The notes: generated by a model from the letters alone, not told the origin. Shown: positions 42,292 to 51,766, counted from the first letter of the stretch. The stretch is 64,000 bases of DNA from an uncultured Propionibacteriaceae bacterium (GCA_937926975.1 CALBCJ010000034.1:10560-74559); one strand, 5' to 3'. Made by a program: numbers and translations.

Positions 42292-42297
42292 ATGCTA
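42292..42297 (-). promoter_or_regulatory. -10 element of a leaderless promoter, STAND gene 1
   Basis: TAGCAT followed by 6 nt (CCAGGC) and the ATG, with no ribosome site. The surrounding GGCCGATAGCATCC is the same ahead of all three STAND genes. Confidence 0.6.
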
Positions 42298-42372
42298 TCG
42301 GCCATCCCTGCCCCAGCAGAAGAAGCAGACGGGCCAGCGCAACAGCAGCCCGAGCCCAGCACTCGACCGGTC

Positions 42373-43140
42373 TCAGTGCCAGGGAAACCGGGGCAGTGCT
42401 GCCACGAGCCGCTGCGCGGCCAAGGACACTGGCTCACGCAGCACCTGGTCGGGCGGGCCCTGCTCGACGACCGCCCCGCCTGCCATCACCATCACCTCGT
42501 CGGCCACCTGCCGGGCCACGCCCAGGTCGTGGGTGATGAACAGCAGCGCGAAGCCCCAGCGCTTCTGAAGATCCCGCAGCAGCTGGGCCACCTCGTCCTG
42601 GGTGGCCACATCCAGCGCCGAGACCACCTCGTCGGCCACCACCACCCGCGGCTGCGCCAGGAGCGCCCGAGCCAGCGCCACCCGCTGCAGCTGGCCTCCC
42701 GAGAGCCGGTCCGGGCGACGCTGCCCGACCTGCGGGTCCAGGCCCACCTGCTGCAGGACCTCGTCGACCCGCTCGGCCGCCGTGCCCTCACCCGGCACCC
42801 GCGAGGCGACCGCCCGCAGCGCCCGCCCCAGACTCAGGTGGGGAGCGAAGGCGTCGGCCGAGCTCTGAAAGACCAGCTGCAGCCGGGGCCGTACCAGGCG
42901 GCGCAGCCGCCGCTCCCCGTCGGACAGGTCGACCCCCTCGAAGCAGACACGACCCTGGTCAGGCTGCAGCAGGCCGACCGCGAGCGCCCCGAGGGTGCTC
43001 TTGCCGCAGCCCGACTCCCCTACCAGCGCTACGGTCCGGCCCTGGCTCAGGCTGAGGCTGACCTGGTCGACAGCGACGACTCGGCGGCCCCCGTCATGAA
43101 AGACCTTGGTGACCTCGGTCATGGTGAGAACTGCGCTCAT
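42373..43140 (-). CDS. Peptide/nickel-type ABC transporter ATP-binding protein (DppF/NikE-like)
   Basis: 255 aa. Walker A GESGCGKST, the Q-loop region QLVFQSSADAFAPHLSLG, signature LSGGQLQRVALARAL, Walker B VVVADEVVSALD, and H-loop FITHD. It is short and lacks the C-terminal oligopeptide/iron-sulphur extension of DppF/OppF, as in NikE-like subunits. Last gene of a five-gene operon; overlaps the preceding ATPase gene by 4 nt. Confidence 0.93.
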   Translation of the reverse strand: MSAVLTMTEVTKVFHDGGRRVVAVDQVSLSLSQGRTVALVGESGCGKSTLGALAVGLLQPDQGRVCFEGVDLSDGERRLRRLVRPRLQLVFQSSADAFAPHLSLGRALRAVASRVPGEGTAAERVDEVLQQVGLDPQVGQRRPDRLSGGQLQRVALARALLAQPRVVVADEVVSALDVATQDEVAQLLRDLQKRWGFALLFITHDLGVARQVADEVMVMAGGAVVEQGPPDQVLREPVSLAAQRLVAALPRFPWH

Positions 43141-43934
43141 GACGCTCGCACCTGCCTGGTGTGCAGCAGCAGCCGCTGGGTCACCCGGTGCTGCGGGTCA
43201 GTGAAGACCTGCTCAAGCAGACCCTGCTCGACGACCTGGCCGTCAGCGATGACGACGACCGTGGTGCACAGCCGAGCGCTCAGGGCCAGGTCGTGGCAGA
43301 CGTGGACCAGGGCCCGGCCCATCTGGCCCCCCAGCTCGTCAAGCAGCTGGACGCACTCTTCCTGGCGGACCATGTCGAGCGCGGTGGTCGGCTCGTCGGC
43401 GACCACGATCTGCTGGGGCCCGCACAGGCTGAGGCTGATCGCGACCCGCTGCCGCATGCCGCCGGAGAGCTGGTGGGGGTAGCAGCGCAGCAGGGCCGGG
43501 TCGGTCAGGCCGACCCGCGCCAGCCACCCCAGGCTGGCTTCTCGTACGGTGTCACGCGACAGCCCCGGCTGGTGGTGGCGCAGGGTCTCGCCGAGCTGGG
43601 CCCCGACCGTGCGGTACGGGTTCAGTGATCCCAGGGAGTTCTGCCCGAGGACCGCGAACTGGGCGGCGGCGGTCCGCTGGCGCTGCTCGACCGGCAGGGC
43701 GAGCAGCTCGACGGGCCCGTCGGCACCCGTGACGACGGCGGTGCCGGTGGCCCGCAGCCCGGCCGGCAGAAACCCAGTGACAGCACGCAGCAGCATGCTC
43801 TTGCCGGCCCCGGACGGGCCCACCACCGCGAGCCGGTCTCCAGCGGCCAGGTCCAGGTCCACCCCAGCCAGCAGGGCGGCCCCGGACCCTGCATGCACGC
43901 CAAGTCCCCGTACGGACAGCACCGGCTCAGTCAT
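43137..43934 (-). CDS. Peptide/nickel-type ABC transporter ATP-binding protein (DppD/NikD-like)
   Basis: 265 aa. Walker A GPSGAGKSM (terminal Ser/Thr replaced by Met after KS), signature LSGGMRQRVAISLSL, Walker B IVVADEPTTALD, and HVCHD. It contains FAVLGQNSLGSLNPYRTVGAQLGE, the peptide-family Q-loop. Works as a heterodimer with the following ATPase. Overlaps the permease gene by 8 nt. Confidence 0.93.
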   Translation of the reverse strand: MTEPVLSVRGLGVHAGSGAALLAGVDLDLAAGDRLAVVGPSGAGKSMLLRAVTGFLPAGLRATGTAVVTGADGPVELLALPVEQRQRTAAAQFAVLGQNSLGSLNPYRTVGAQLGETLRHHQPGLSRDTVREASLGWLARVGLTDPALLRCYPHQLSGGMRQRVAISLSLCGPQQIVVADEPTTALDMVRQEECVQLLDELGGQMGRALVHVCHDLALSARLCTTVVVIADGQVVEQGLLEQVFTDPQHRVTQRLLLHTRQVRAS

Positions 43935-44706
43935 CGTGTGACCTACTCACTGACGAGTCGCACAGCAGCTGGAAGGCCACCGCGAGGACCAGGATCCCCA
44001 GCGACGGCCACAGCACCAGCCGCGGGTGGTCCAGGTGGGAGCGGTACTGGTAGAGCATCGTGCCCCAGTCCGGGATGGTGGAGTCAATCCCCAGCCCGAT
44101 GAACGAGAGCCCGGCGTACGACAAGACGGCGCCGCTGGCCGTCGCCCCGAAGTACCTCAGCAGCGGGTCGGCCACGGCCGGCAGGACGAAGCGCCCCAGG
44201 ACCGCCGGGGTCGAGGTGCCGAAGAGGGTCTCCGCGCGGACGTAGTCGGCGTGACGGACCGCCCTGGTCAGGGCCCGGGTCTGGGTGACGTACGTGCCGG
44301 AGCCGAAGACTCCCAGCACCAGCCCGGCACTGGTCGGGGTCAGCCCGACAGCAGAGGTGATGATCAGCGCCGCCACAAAGCTCGGGACGATGAGGGTCAG
44401 GTCGGTCACGGTCATCACCACAGCATCGACTCCTCGACCCAGGTAACCGGCGGCCAGCCCCAGCGGCACCCCCACCGCCACGGCCGTGGTGCAGGTGACC
44501 GCGACCACGGTCGCCGTACGCCAGAACCCGGTGGCCAGCAGGCCCCACAGGTCCCGGCCCAGGTGGTCGGTGCCCAGCGGGTGCTGGGGTGACGCCCCGG
44601 CCAGGGTGCTGGTCAGGTCGACGGTGGTCGGGTCGGGGTGGGGCAGGGCGAACACCACCACCAGGCCGGCGAGCAGCAGCCCGGCCAGCAGCGCCCGGCG
44701 CCTCAC
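43927..44706 (-). CDS. Peptide/nickel-type ABC transporter permease (DppC/NikC-like)
   Basis: 259 aa from the GTG overlapping the upstream permease stop; an upstream in-frame ATG lies inside that gene. Typical DppC start HPLGTDHLGRDLWGLLATG, six spans, and EAA-loop like ALTRAVRHADYVRAETLFG...VLGRFVLP. End region YAGLSFIGLGIDSTIPDWGTML is diagnostic of the family. Confidence 0.93.
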   Translation of the reverse strand: MRRRALLAGLLLAGLVVVFALPHPDPTTVDLTSTLAGASPQHPLGTDHLGRDLWGLLATGFWRTATVVAVTCTTAVAVGVPLGLAAGYLGRGVDAVVMTVTDLTLIVPSFVAALIITSAVGLTPTSAGLVLGVFGSGTYVTQTRALTRAVRHADYVRAETLFGTSTPAVLGRFVLPAVADPLLRYFGATASGAVLSYAGLSFIGLGIDSTIPDWGTMLYQYRSHLDHPRLVLWPSLGILVLAVAFQLLCDSSVSRSHDD

Positions 44707-45641
44707 CGTGACCTCGGGTCCAGGCCGGCCAGCACGGCGCCCAGGACCAGCCGGACCAGGAACATCCACAGCACCAGCAGCATCAGGTACGACTGGACCA
44801 CGGTGTAGTCACGGGCGTGGATGCTGGAGATGATGTAGTAGCTGATCCCAGGCACCGCGAAGACGTACTCGACGACCGCGGTCCCGCCGATCACCCAGGC
44901 CATTTTGGCGATCACGGCGCTGACCAGCCCGTACAGGACGGGACGGCGGCAGTCGTGCCACAGCACCCGGGGCAGAGAGAAGCCGCGCTGCAGCAGCGCG
45001 GTCACGAAGGGCTCCTGCTTGAGGCGCTCGGCGTGACTGGTCACGACCCGCGACAGCTGGCCCACCGAGTACAGCGCGACCACCAGCATCGGGGCGATCA
45101 CGGCCTGGGCTGGGGGCAGCCGGTAGAACGGGACGAGTCCCCAGCGAACCCCGAGCAGGTGGATCACCAGGGTGCAGACCAGAAAGCTGGGCACCGCCTC
45201 CCCGGCCAGGACCGCGGCCCGGGCGGCCAGGTCCCAGCCGCGCCCGCCTGCGGCGGCCTTCAGGCCCAGCCCGTACGCCAGCAGGCAGGCGATGGCGACT
45301 CCGCCCAGCCCGATCGCCGCCGACAGCGGCAGCCGGCTCAGCAGCTCGTGCCGGATCGGGCTCCCGGAGCCGATCGAGGCTCCCCAGTCGCCCAGGCAGA
45401 ACCTCCCGATCCAGCTGAGGTACTGCTGCGGCAGCGACCCGGTGAGCCCCCACTGCCGGGCCAGCGCGTCGACGTTCTCAGGGGTGGCGGGCAGCCCGAG
45501 CCGCTCCAGGTAGGCCTCCATCGGGGTGGTCGGCAGGGCCCGGGTGACAGCGAAGACGACGACGCTGCTGGCAGCCACGAGCCCTGCCTGCCGGGCGAGC
45601 CGAGCCAGTCCCCGGCTCAGCCCGGCGGCGCGCCTGGGCAC
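44703..45641 (-). CDS. Peptide/nickel-type ABC transporter permease (DppB/NikB-like)
   Basis: 312 aa, GTG start. Six spans. DppB-type features: N-terminal ARQWGLTGSLPQQYLSWIGRFCLGDWGAS, LPLSAAIGLGGVAIACLLAYG and the coupling segment LKQEPFVTALLQRGFSLPRVLWHD. It follows the binding-protein gene by 4 nt, so all five genes form one transcript. Confidence 0.93.
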   Translation of the reverse strand: MPRRAAGLSRGLARLARQAGLVAASSVVVFAVTRALPTTPMEAYLERLGLPATPENVDALARQWGLTGSLPQQYLSWIGRFCLGDWGASIGSGSPIRHELLSRLPLSAAIGLGGVAIACLLAYGLGLKAAAGGRGWDLAARAAVLAGEAVPSFLVCTLVIHLLGVRWGLVPFYRLPPAQAVIAPMLVVALYSVGQLSRVVTSHAERLKQEPFVTALLQRGFSLPRVLWHDCRRPVLYGLVSAVIAKMAWVIGGTAVVEYVFAVPGISYYIISSIHARDYTVVQSYLMLLVLWMFLVRLVLGAVLAGLDPRSR

Positions 45642-45645
45642 GGTC

Positions 45646-47169
45646 TCAGTCCAGCCCGAGCTTCGGGTTCACCACGTAGTAGTCACCGCAGTACGGCTGG
45701 TAGCCGGCGAGACGGTCGGTGACCGCGATGTGCCACTGCGGGTCCACCAGCATGAGCACCGCCTGGTCGGCGCGCAGCTGGCGCTGGATCTCAACAGCCT
45801 TAGCGTTGCGGTCGGCGCCGGGCGCCAGGGCCCCCAGCTGGTCGAGCAGGGCGTCGGTCTGAGCCGAGCTGTACCCGGTGATGTTGTTCGAGGCGCCGGT
45901 ACGGAAGAACTGGTTCAGGAAGTAGCCCGGCTCCCCGGTCGGGGCGGTGTGCTGGGCCCACAGCACCAGGTCGTACGCGTCGGGCTTGATCCCGCTCACC
46001 GACTGCACGGTGGAGGTGGTCGCCGCGATGCCGAGCTCCTTCAGCTGCGACACCATGATCTGCATGATGGTCGACAGGTCGGGCCGCGACACGTACGTGA
46101 CCAGCCGGACCGTCAGGGGCTGGCCGTTCTTGGCCCGCATCCCGTCGGCGCCGGCGACGTAGCCGGCCTGGTCCAGCAGCTGGGCTGCCCTGGCCTTGTC
46201 GACGGTGAGGCTCTCCTTGCCGGCGAAGGGGTAGATGTGCGCGAACAGGCCGGTCGCGACCTGCCCGCCGCCGAGGGCCTGGAGGTAGGCGCCTCGGTCG
46301 ACGCCGGCATCGATCGCCTGCCGTACGGCCGGGTCGGTCAGGGGGCCGGTGGTCAGGTTCGGGCGCCCGAAGTACTGGTAGCCGGCGTCGATGGTCTTGA
46401 CCTTGACCCCGCTGCTGCTGCGCAGCTGCTCGGCCACGGTCGGGGTGATGGTGAAGGCCATGTCGATGCTCTTGGACTGCACCGCCAGCTTCATCGCGTC
46501 CACGTCGGAGAAGACCTTGACGGTGACGTCGCGGCGCCGGGACGCGTCGGGGTAGTGCGGGTTGGGGGTCAGCGACAGCGACTCCTTGGCGACGAACGAC
46601 TTCACCGTGTACGGGCCGGTGTACACGTACGCGTCGCCAGACTTCTTGAAGACCACGTTGGTCCACTCGCCCAGGACCGACGCCAGCACCGTGGTCGGCC
46701 GCTCGGTGCGGGCCTTCAGGGTCGTGCCGTCGGCGGTGAAGGTGATCTTGCCGGCCGAGGCGTTGGACAGGGTGTTCTGGGCCTGGATGTCGTTGAGCGA
46801 GGTGGCCAGGGCGGCCGCGTCGACCACCGAGCCGTCGGAGAACTTCACGGCGTTCTTGACCTTCATCGTCCAGTCCAGGTCGCCAGTCTGGGTGGGGTCC
46901 TCGACGAAGCGGGAGACTTCGTTGCCTTGTGCATCCTGCATGAAGACGGTCTCGGCGACACCGTCGGCGGCCAGGGCCCAGCTCGACTTGTACGGGTCGA
47001 GGCTGGTGGCGATGCTCGTCTGGCCGATGGTGTACGGGCTGCTGTCTGGCGCCGACCCGCTGCCGGTGGGTGCCGAGCCGCACCCGGCCAGCGCCACAGC
47101 GGCCGCCACGACGGGCACCAGGGCAGCCAGGCTGCGGCGTCGCCAGAGGCGGGAATGATGGGTCGTCAT
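45646..47169 (-). CDS. Peptide/nickel-type ABC transporter substrate-binding lipoprotein
   Basis: 507 aa from the ATG behind ggagggag; the open frame extends upstream to 47304 without signal. Signal peptide RRRSLAALVPVVAAAVALAGC with lipobox ALAGC. SBP_bac_5 features: TSLDPYKSSWALAADGVAETV, FSDGSVVDAAALATSL, NPHYPDASRRRDVTVKVFSD and later VLWAQHTAPTGEP. Class C binding proteins bind peptides, nickel complexes or opines; this one cannot be resolved. The 237-nt gap upstream should contain the operon promoter. Confidence 0.92.
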   Translation of the reverse strand: MTTHHSRLWRRRSLAALVPVVAAAVALAGCGSAPTGSGSAPDSSPYTIGQTSIATSLDPYKSSWALAADGVAETVFMQDAQGNEVSRFVEDPTQTGDLDWTMKVKNAVKFSDGSVVDAAALATSLNDIQAQNTLSNASAGKITFTADGTTLKARTERPTTVLASVLGEWTNVVFKKSGDAYVYTGPYTVKSFVAKESLSLTPNPHYPDASRRRDVTVKVFSDVDAMKLAVQSKSIDMAFTITPTVAEQLRSSSGVKVKTIDAGYQYFGRPNLTTGPLTDPAVRQAIDAGVDRGAYLQALGGGQVATGLFAHIYPFAGKESLTVDKARAAQLLDQAGYVAGADGMRAKNGQPLTVRLVTYVSRPDLSTIMQIMVSQLKELGIAATTSTVQSVSGIKPDAYDLVLWAQHTAPTGEPGYFLNQFFRTGASNNITGYSSAQTDALLDQLGALAPGADRNAKAVEIQRQLRADQAVLMLVDPQWHIAVTDRLAGYQPYCGDYYVVNPKLGLD

Positions 47170-47406
47170 GGGTTCTCCCTCCGTTGCACGACAGCATCGG
47201 CGTGAGGGGGGGTCCGCCCTGCCAGAGGTCGTGCGCCTCGTGATCTGGACTGTGCCAAGCGGAGGGTCTGACTGTGACAGTGGCGCGACCGCCCGGGCTT
47301 TCACCGGATTCCTCGTGCTAGGCAGCCAGGAGCGTACTGCACCCGTCTCGCCCGCCCGATGCCGGGTACGGACCGTACGGGTACGACGGTGGCCACCACG
47401 GCCGGG

Positions 47407-50235
47407 TCAGTGCTTCTCCCAAGCCCTCCGCAGAGTCACCGTACTCGGGTGGTCGGGACCGACGACCCTCTCAGAATCGGCAAGTGCCTGCTCATACAGC
47501 GAAGCGGCCTCGGCCAGCCACCCCGCCGCCTTGCACGCGAGGGCAAGGTTGCCGCGGCATTGAATAGTATCGGGGTGAGAGACCCCGAGCACCCGCTCAT
47601 AATCGCCGAGGGCCTCTCGGTACACAAGAATTGCCTCATCAAGCCGCCCAGCAGCCCGATAGGCGACAGCAAGATTGTTACGACTGGCCAGCGTGCCGGG
47701 ATGAGCAGACCCGAGGACCTGCTCACGGTCTGCCACGGTCCGCTCGTACAGGCAAATAGCCTCCTCCAGCCGCCCAGCAGCCCGATAGGCACCAGCCAGG
47801 TTATTGCGGGTTGTTAGAGTAGCGGGATGCCTGGGGTCGAGAGTCTGTTCACGTTCAACGAGGGTCTGTTCGAACAGCGGAATAGCCTCGGCTAGCCGGC
47901 CGGCACACCGGTAAGCGTAAGCAAGGTTGTTGCGGCTCGTGAGGGTGTCGGGATGCGTGCCCCCCAGGACCTGCTCGAACTCGGCGCAGGCCTGCTCATA
48001 CAAAAGAATTGCCTCGCCAAGCCTTCCAGCCTTTGCATAGGCGCCAGCGAGATTGCTACGACTGATCAGAGTAGCTGGGTCCACGGATCCGAGACTCCCC
48101 TCGCGTTCAGCGAGAGTCTGCTCGAACAGTGGAATGGCCCTATCGAGCCGCCCATTAGATCGATAAGATGCAGCGAGGTTGTTTCGGGCAGTCAGGCTGG
48201 TGGCATGCGTGGGTCCGAGAACCCGATCACAATCGCTGAGAACCTTTTCATGCAGGAGAACAGCCTCAGCCATCCGCCCAGCGGATCGGTAAGCGAAGGC
48301 GAGATTTCCGCAACTAACCAGCGTATCTAGATGGCTAGGCCCAAGAACTTGCTGATGTAATTCAGAATAAGAAGTCAACTGAACAGCCAGGCCTGCCAAA
48401 CCGGTCTCGATGCACCATTTCACCACAGAGACCGAGATTCTGAGAACCCGGGGATCGCGGGTAACGGACTCGGAGTACTTCTGACCGAGCAAATCTATGA
48501 GTTGGTTAGCAATGCTCTGGGTGGCGGCCTGCTTCTCCCGCCAATCGGCATCATCGGGGAGAGGGACCTGAGAAAGAACGTGAGCGGCGGTGTCAATAGC
48601 TTCGATCATCCGACCTCTGGTTCTGGCGATTCCCTCGCGCCACACACGCCCTTGAAGGCGGTGCAGAGAGACGGTTTTATGGTCCTCGGATAGGGCGATA
48701 ATTCCGGCGTCGATCAAGGCACCGACAGCCTCCCGGTCAGCATACTCCAAGTCACTCGCCTGATGGAGCCAGGAGCGCGGAGCACCAGACTCAGCCAGCA
48801 GCGCCAGTGCGTCTAAGACTAGGACCGCAGACGTGGCCGCATCTGGGTTGCCTTCCTGGATGTGGTCGATCGTGGTCTCGAAGGCCAGCCGCAGAGCCGC
48901 CCCGACCGTGAGCGGATAAGGATCTCCATCCAGACGATGCAGGCTCTGGTCCACGGCCCGACTGTTCAAAGTTTTCAGGTAGGAGAGGTAACTGTGGTCG
49001 AGACGCCGAATAGTGTTGGCAGCTTGCGACAGGGCAACCGGGAGATAGCCGAGTGCTTCAGCCACGGCCCGGGCCTCATCACGGTCCGGGTTACCGGTGG
49101 CATTCACGAGGTAACCGACGGCTTCAGCGGGACTGTAGACGTCGATGTTGAGACGTTCGCCGAGAGCATCGGTGCGAGTCGTTGTCGTGACTAGGACTCG
49201 CATCCCCGGGCTCTTCGGAATCAGAGTGCCTGCAGCGATTCTCCCTCCAGTCAGATCGTCAGCAGCCTCGACATTATCGAAGACCAGCAGCCGCGGGTCA
49301 GGGCCAGCGCCCGACAGCCAGGAAACCAGCCACTGCGCAGCCCTCTCATCGTCCGGCTCCTTGGTCAGACCATGGTTACGGGCAATCTGAGACATCTGCG
49401 TGACGGCCGCAGCCCGACTCGTAGCACTGACCCAGACGACAAAACCCCAGCCCTCATTGATACACCCACGCGCATAAGCCGCAGCCAGCTGAGACTTCCC
49501 CACCCCACGCATCCCCGACACCGCACACAAGGTCGCAGTCCCCGAGCCCATCAAGGCCGCCTGCGCCCGGCCCAGGTCTGACCGCTCAACAAAGTGAGCA
49601 GCCCTCTCAGGCATGGACCCAACCTCAACAATCCGCGGTGGACGACGGTCCAGCTCCTGCTGCAGCGCCACCAAAGCCTCACGGAGCTCGTCCAGCTGGC
49701 TCTGCAGGTCAGCGCGCTCCTGGTCGGCACCATCCAGACGTCCCTCAAGGACAGCCCGGACCTCCTTCAGCTGCTCCTGACCCAGCTCCGGATACACCTC
49801 AGGAGACAGGGCAAACTCGTGAACCAGCCGACCCAGGCGCTCCACGACCAGCTCGGCGTAGTGCTGAGCAGGTCCGCTGAAACTCATCAGAACTGTGTCC
49901 AGCCCAGGCAGAGCCGCCCGAAACTCCGCAGGCTCACCCAGCGCCGCCAGCAACAGCCCCTGGCGACTCTGTCGGCACATCTCCAGGACCTGGGCCTCGA
50001 CAGCCTCCGCCTCGGCGCCCACCTGCTGCCGAGGATGGTCCAGGTCCTGGGTCACGGACTGGGACGCCTTCTTGAGTGCTCGGTCCAGATCAGGCTTCTT
50101 CCGGAGCTCCTCGACCGCTGTCATCCCGGCCGCCGTGCCCGCCGCCACAGCAGCAGGGACACTGAACGCACCCACCACCGTCAGCGCCGCGCTCACCAGC
50201 GGTCCGTACCGGGCCAGCACCTGACGAGAGGTCAC
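47407..50235 (-). CDS. NB-ARC/TPR STAND protein, paralogue 2
   Basis: 942 aa, GTG start. Same plan as paralogue 1: MTSRQVLARYGPL with a hydrophobic N-terminus (VSAALTVVGAFSVPAAVAAG), a helical region rich in AEAVEAQVLEM, a coiled coil, NB-ARC with GMRGVGKSQ, LLVFDN and VLVTTTTR, and about eight TPRs ending RRAWEKH. The TPRs are diverged from each other, unlike paralogue 3. The N-terminal 130 residues are much closer to paralogue 3 than to paralogue 1. Monocistronic, with its own leaderless-type promoter. Confidence 0.88.
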   Translation of the reverse strand: MTSRQVLARYGPLVSAALTVVGAFSVPAAVAAGTAAGMTAVEELRKKPDLDRALKKASQSVTQDLDHPRQQVGAEAEAVEAQVLEMCRQSRQGLLLAALGEPAEFRAALPGLDTVLMSFSGPAQHYAELVVERLGRLVHEFALSPEVYPELGQEQLKEVRAVLEGRLDGADQERADLQSQLDELREALVALQQELDRRPPRIVEVGSMPERAAHFVERSDLGRAQAALMGSGTATLCAVSGMRGVGKSQLAAAYARGCINEGWGFVVWVSATSRAAAVTQMSQIARNHGLTKEPDDERAAQWLVSWLSGAGPDPRLLVFDNVEAADDLTGGRIAAGTLIPKSPGMRVLVTTTTRTDALGERLNIDVYSPAEAVGYLVNATGNPDRDEARAVAEALGYLPVALSQAANTIRRLDHSYLSYLKTLNSRAVDQSLHRLDGDPYPLTVGAALRLAFETTIDHIQEGNPDAATSAVLVLDALALLAESGAPRSWLHQASDLEYADREAVGALIDAGIIALSEDHKTVSLHRLQGRVWREGIARTRGRMIEAIDTAAHVLSQVPLPDDADWREKQAATQSIANQLIDLLGQKYSESVTRDPRVLRISVSVVKWCIETGLAGLAVQLTSYSELHQQVLGPSHLDTLVSCGNLAFAYRSAGRMAEAVLLHEKVLSDCDRVLGPTHATSLTARNNLAASYRSNGRLDRAIPLFEQTLAEREGSLGSVDPATLISRSNLAGAYAKAGRLGEAILLYEQACAEFEQVLGGTHPDTLTSRNNLAYAYRCAGRLAEAIPLFEQTLVEREQTLDPRHPATLTTRNNLAGAYRAAGRLEEAICLYERTVADREQVLGSAHPGTLASRNNLAVAYRAAGRLDEAILVYREALGDYERVLGVSHPDTIQCRGNLALACKAAGWLAEAASLYEQALADSERVVGPDHPSTVTLRRAWEKH

Positions 50236-50241
50236 ACCCGG

Positions 50242-50247
50242 ATGCTA
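50242..50247 (-). promoter_or_regulatory. -10 element of a leaderless promoter, STAND gene 2
   Basis: TAGCAT, 6 nt (CCGGGT), then GTG. Same GGCCGATAGCATCC context as the other two copies. Confidence 0.6.
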
Positions 50248-50369
50248 TCGGCCGCTCCCCCAGCCGAAGAGCAGACGGCCAGCACGACAGGCTCCCGCCG
50301 AGGCCGGGCGCCCCAGTCCCTGGGCACGACGACGACCAGCGCCAGCCGAGTCCCAGCACCAACCCCGGA

Positions 50370-50435
50370 CCTCGCGTTCTATCCGCTACAGACCTCGCGT
50401 TTTGTCCGTTAGGAGCCTCGCGTTTTGTCCGTTAG
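50370..50435. repeat. Three 20-bp direct repeats, 23-bp period
   Basis: CCTCGCGTTTTGTCCGTTAG at 50393 and 50416 (identical) and a diverged copy at 50370 (CCTCGCGTTCTATCCGCTAC). They end 27 nt before the ATPase gene and lie in the divergent region with STAND gene 2. Possible regulator-binding iterons. Confidence 0.8.
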
Positions 50436-50462
50436 TGCTGGTCGGAGGCCTATCATGGGTGC

Positions 50463-51710
50463 ATGTCGTACCTGCCCCGAAACCTCGACCTGGTTCTTGA
50501 TGACCTCCTCCCCCAGGTCCGGGCTCTGGCCATCGACGGCGCTCGCGCGGTCGGCAAGACCGAGACCGCGGGACGCCGGGCCGACAAGGTGCTGCGCCTC
50601 GACGACCGGGCGGTGGCGGCCGCGGTGGCAGCAGGACCGGCGGAGCACCTCGACACCCCCGGCACCGTGCTGCTGGACGAGTGGCAGGAGCTCCCCGAGG
50701 TCTGGGACTGGACCCGCCGCCGAGTCGATGACCACAGCCAGACCACGTACCTGCTCACCGGCAGCGCGGCTCCGCGTCCCGGCGCCACCACGCACACCGG
50801 GGCCGGCCGGATCTACCGGCTGCTGCTGCGCTCGATGTCGCTGCGCGAGCGCCAGCTCGCCCCAGGCGGCATCAGCCTGACCTCTCTGCTCGACGGCGAG
50901 CCCACGGTCAGCGGCACGACCGACCTCACGCTCGGCTCCTACGTCGACGCCATCTGCGCCTCCGGCTTCCCCGACCTCCTCGGCAGCGGAAGCCGCCTCC
51001 AGGGCCACTTTCTGGACTCGTACCTGCGCGGGATCGTGGACCGGGAGCTGCCGGAGCTCGGCGTGCGGGTCCGGCGCCCCCAGGCCCTGCGGGCCTGGCT
51101 CACCGCGTACGCGGCAGCCACCTCGACGACGGCCAGCTACACCTCGATCCTTGATGCGGCAACGGCCGGCGAGGTCGACAAGCCGGAGCGGAAGACCACC
51201 GCCGGCTACCGGGAAGCCCTGACCCGGATCTGGATCCTCGACCCGGTCCCCGCATGGCTGCCAGCCCTCACCCCGCTGCCACGACTGAAGGTCAGCGACA
51301 AGCACCAGCTGATGGACCCAGCCCTGAGCGCTCGCCTGCTCGGCGCCACTCCCCGTACGCTCCTCAGCGGCGCCCCAGGCGCCAGCGAGCTCCTCGGGCA
51401 GCTCTTCGAGGCCCTCGTCACCCAGAGCGTCCGCGCCGAGGCACTCACCGCCGACGCCCGCGTCTACCACCTGCGCACCCGCGACGGCGGCCACGAGATC
51501 GACCTGATCGTCGAGGGCCCCAGCGGCCAGGTCGTCGCCATCGAGGCCAAGCTCGCCCCAACCGTCACCGACAAGGACGTACGCCACCTGCTCTGGCTCA
51601 AGAACCAGCTCGGAGACCGCCTCACCGACATGGTCGTCATCACCCCCGGCCACCACGCCTACCGCCGCCCCGACTCAGTTATCGTCCTCCCCCTCGCCCT
51701 CCTCGGATAG
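50463..51710 (+). CDS. AAA_14/DUF4143-type ATPase
   Basis: 415 aa. N-terminal AAA_14 ATPase with Walker A GARAVGKTET (about 26-35) and Walker B VLLDEWQELP. Then TYLLTGSAAPRPG, and LRSMSLRERQLAPGGISLTSLL typical of this family. The C-terminal DUF4143 part ends in HEIDLIV...AIEAKLA, a PD-(D/E)xK-like arrangement (D, then E-x-K). These common ATPases have no settled role; some act with restriction or toxin-like systems. It converges with STAND gene 3 and diverges from STAND gene 2. Confidence 0.88.
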   Translation: MSYLPRNLDLVLDDLLPQVRALAIDGARAVGKTETAGRRADKVLRLDDRAVAAAVAAGPAEHLDTPGTVLLDEWQELPEVWDWTRRRVDDHSQTTYLLTGSAAPRPGATTHTGAGRIYRLLLRSMSLRERQLAPGGISLTSLLDGEPTVSGTTDLTLGSYVDAICASGFPDLLGSGSRLQGHFLDSYLRGIVDRELPELGVRVRRPQALRAWLTAYAAATSTTASYTSILDAATAGEVDKPERKTTAGYREALTRIWILDPVPAWLPALTPLPRLKVSDKHQLMDPALSARLLGATPRTLLSGAPGASELLGQLFEALVTQSVRAEALTADARVYHLRTRDGGHEIDLIVEGPSGQVVAIEAKLAPTVTDKDVRHLLWLKNQLGDRLTDMVVITPGHHAYRRPDSVIVLPLALLG

Positions 51711-51723
51711 TCCGCCTAACCGC

Positions 51724-51745
51724 GGGGCTACACGAACCCAGCCCC
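51724..51745. terminator. Hairpin between convergent genes
   Basis: GGGGCT-N10-AGCCCC, between the ATPase gene (+) and STAND gene 3 (-). Short stem, moderate support. Confidence 0.4.
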
Positions 51746-51766
51746 AAGCCAGCATCCGAGCCGAAG

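Noticed and set aside
42373..47169. Naming the importer nikABCDE
   Set aside because: The ATPases are short like NikD/NikE, but no nickel-specific residues or metal-responsive box could be identified, so only the broad peptide/nickel class is given.
50370..50435. Short CRISPR array
   Set aside because: Only three copies with 3-nt gaps, so no spacer room; more like binding-site iterons.
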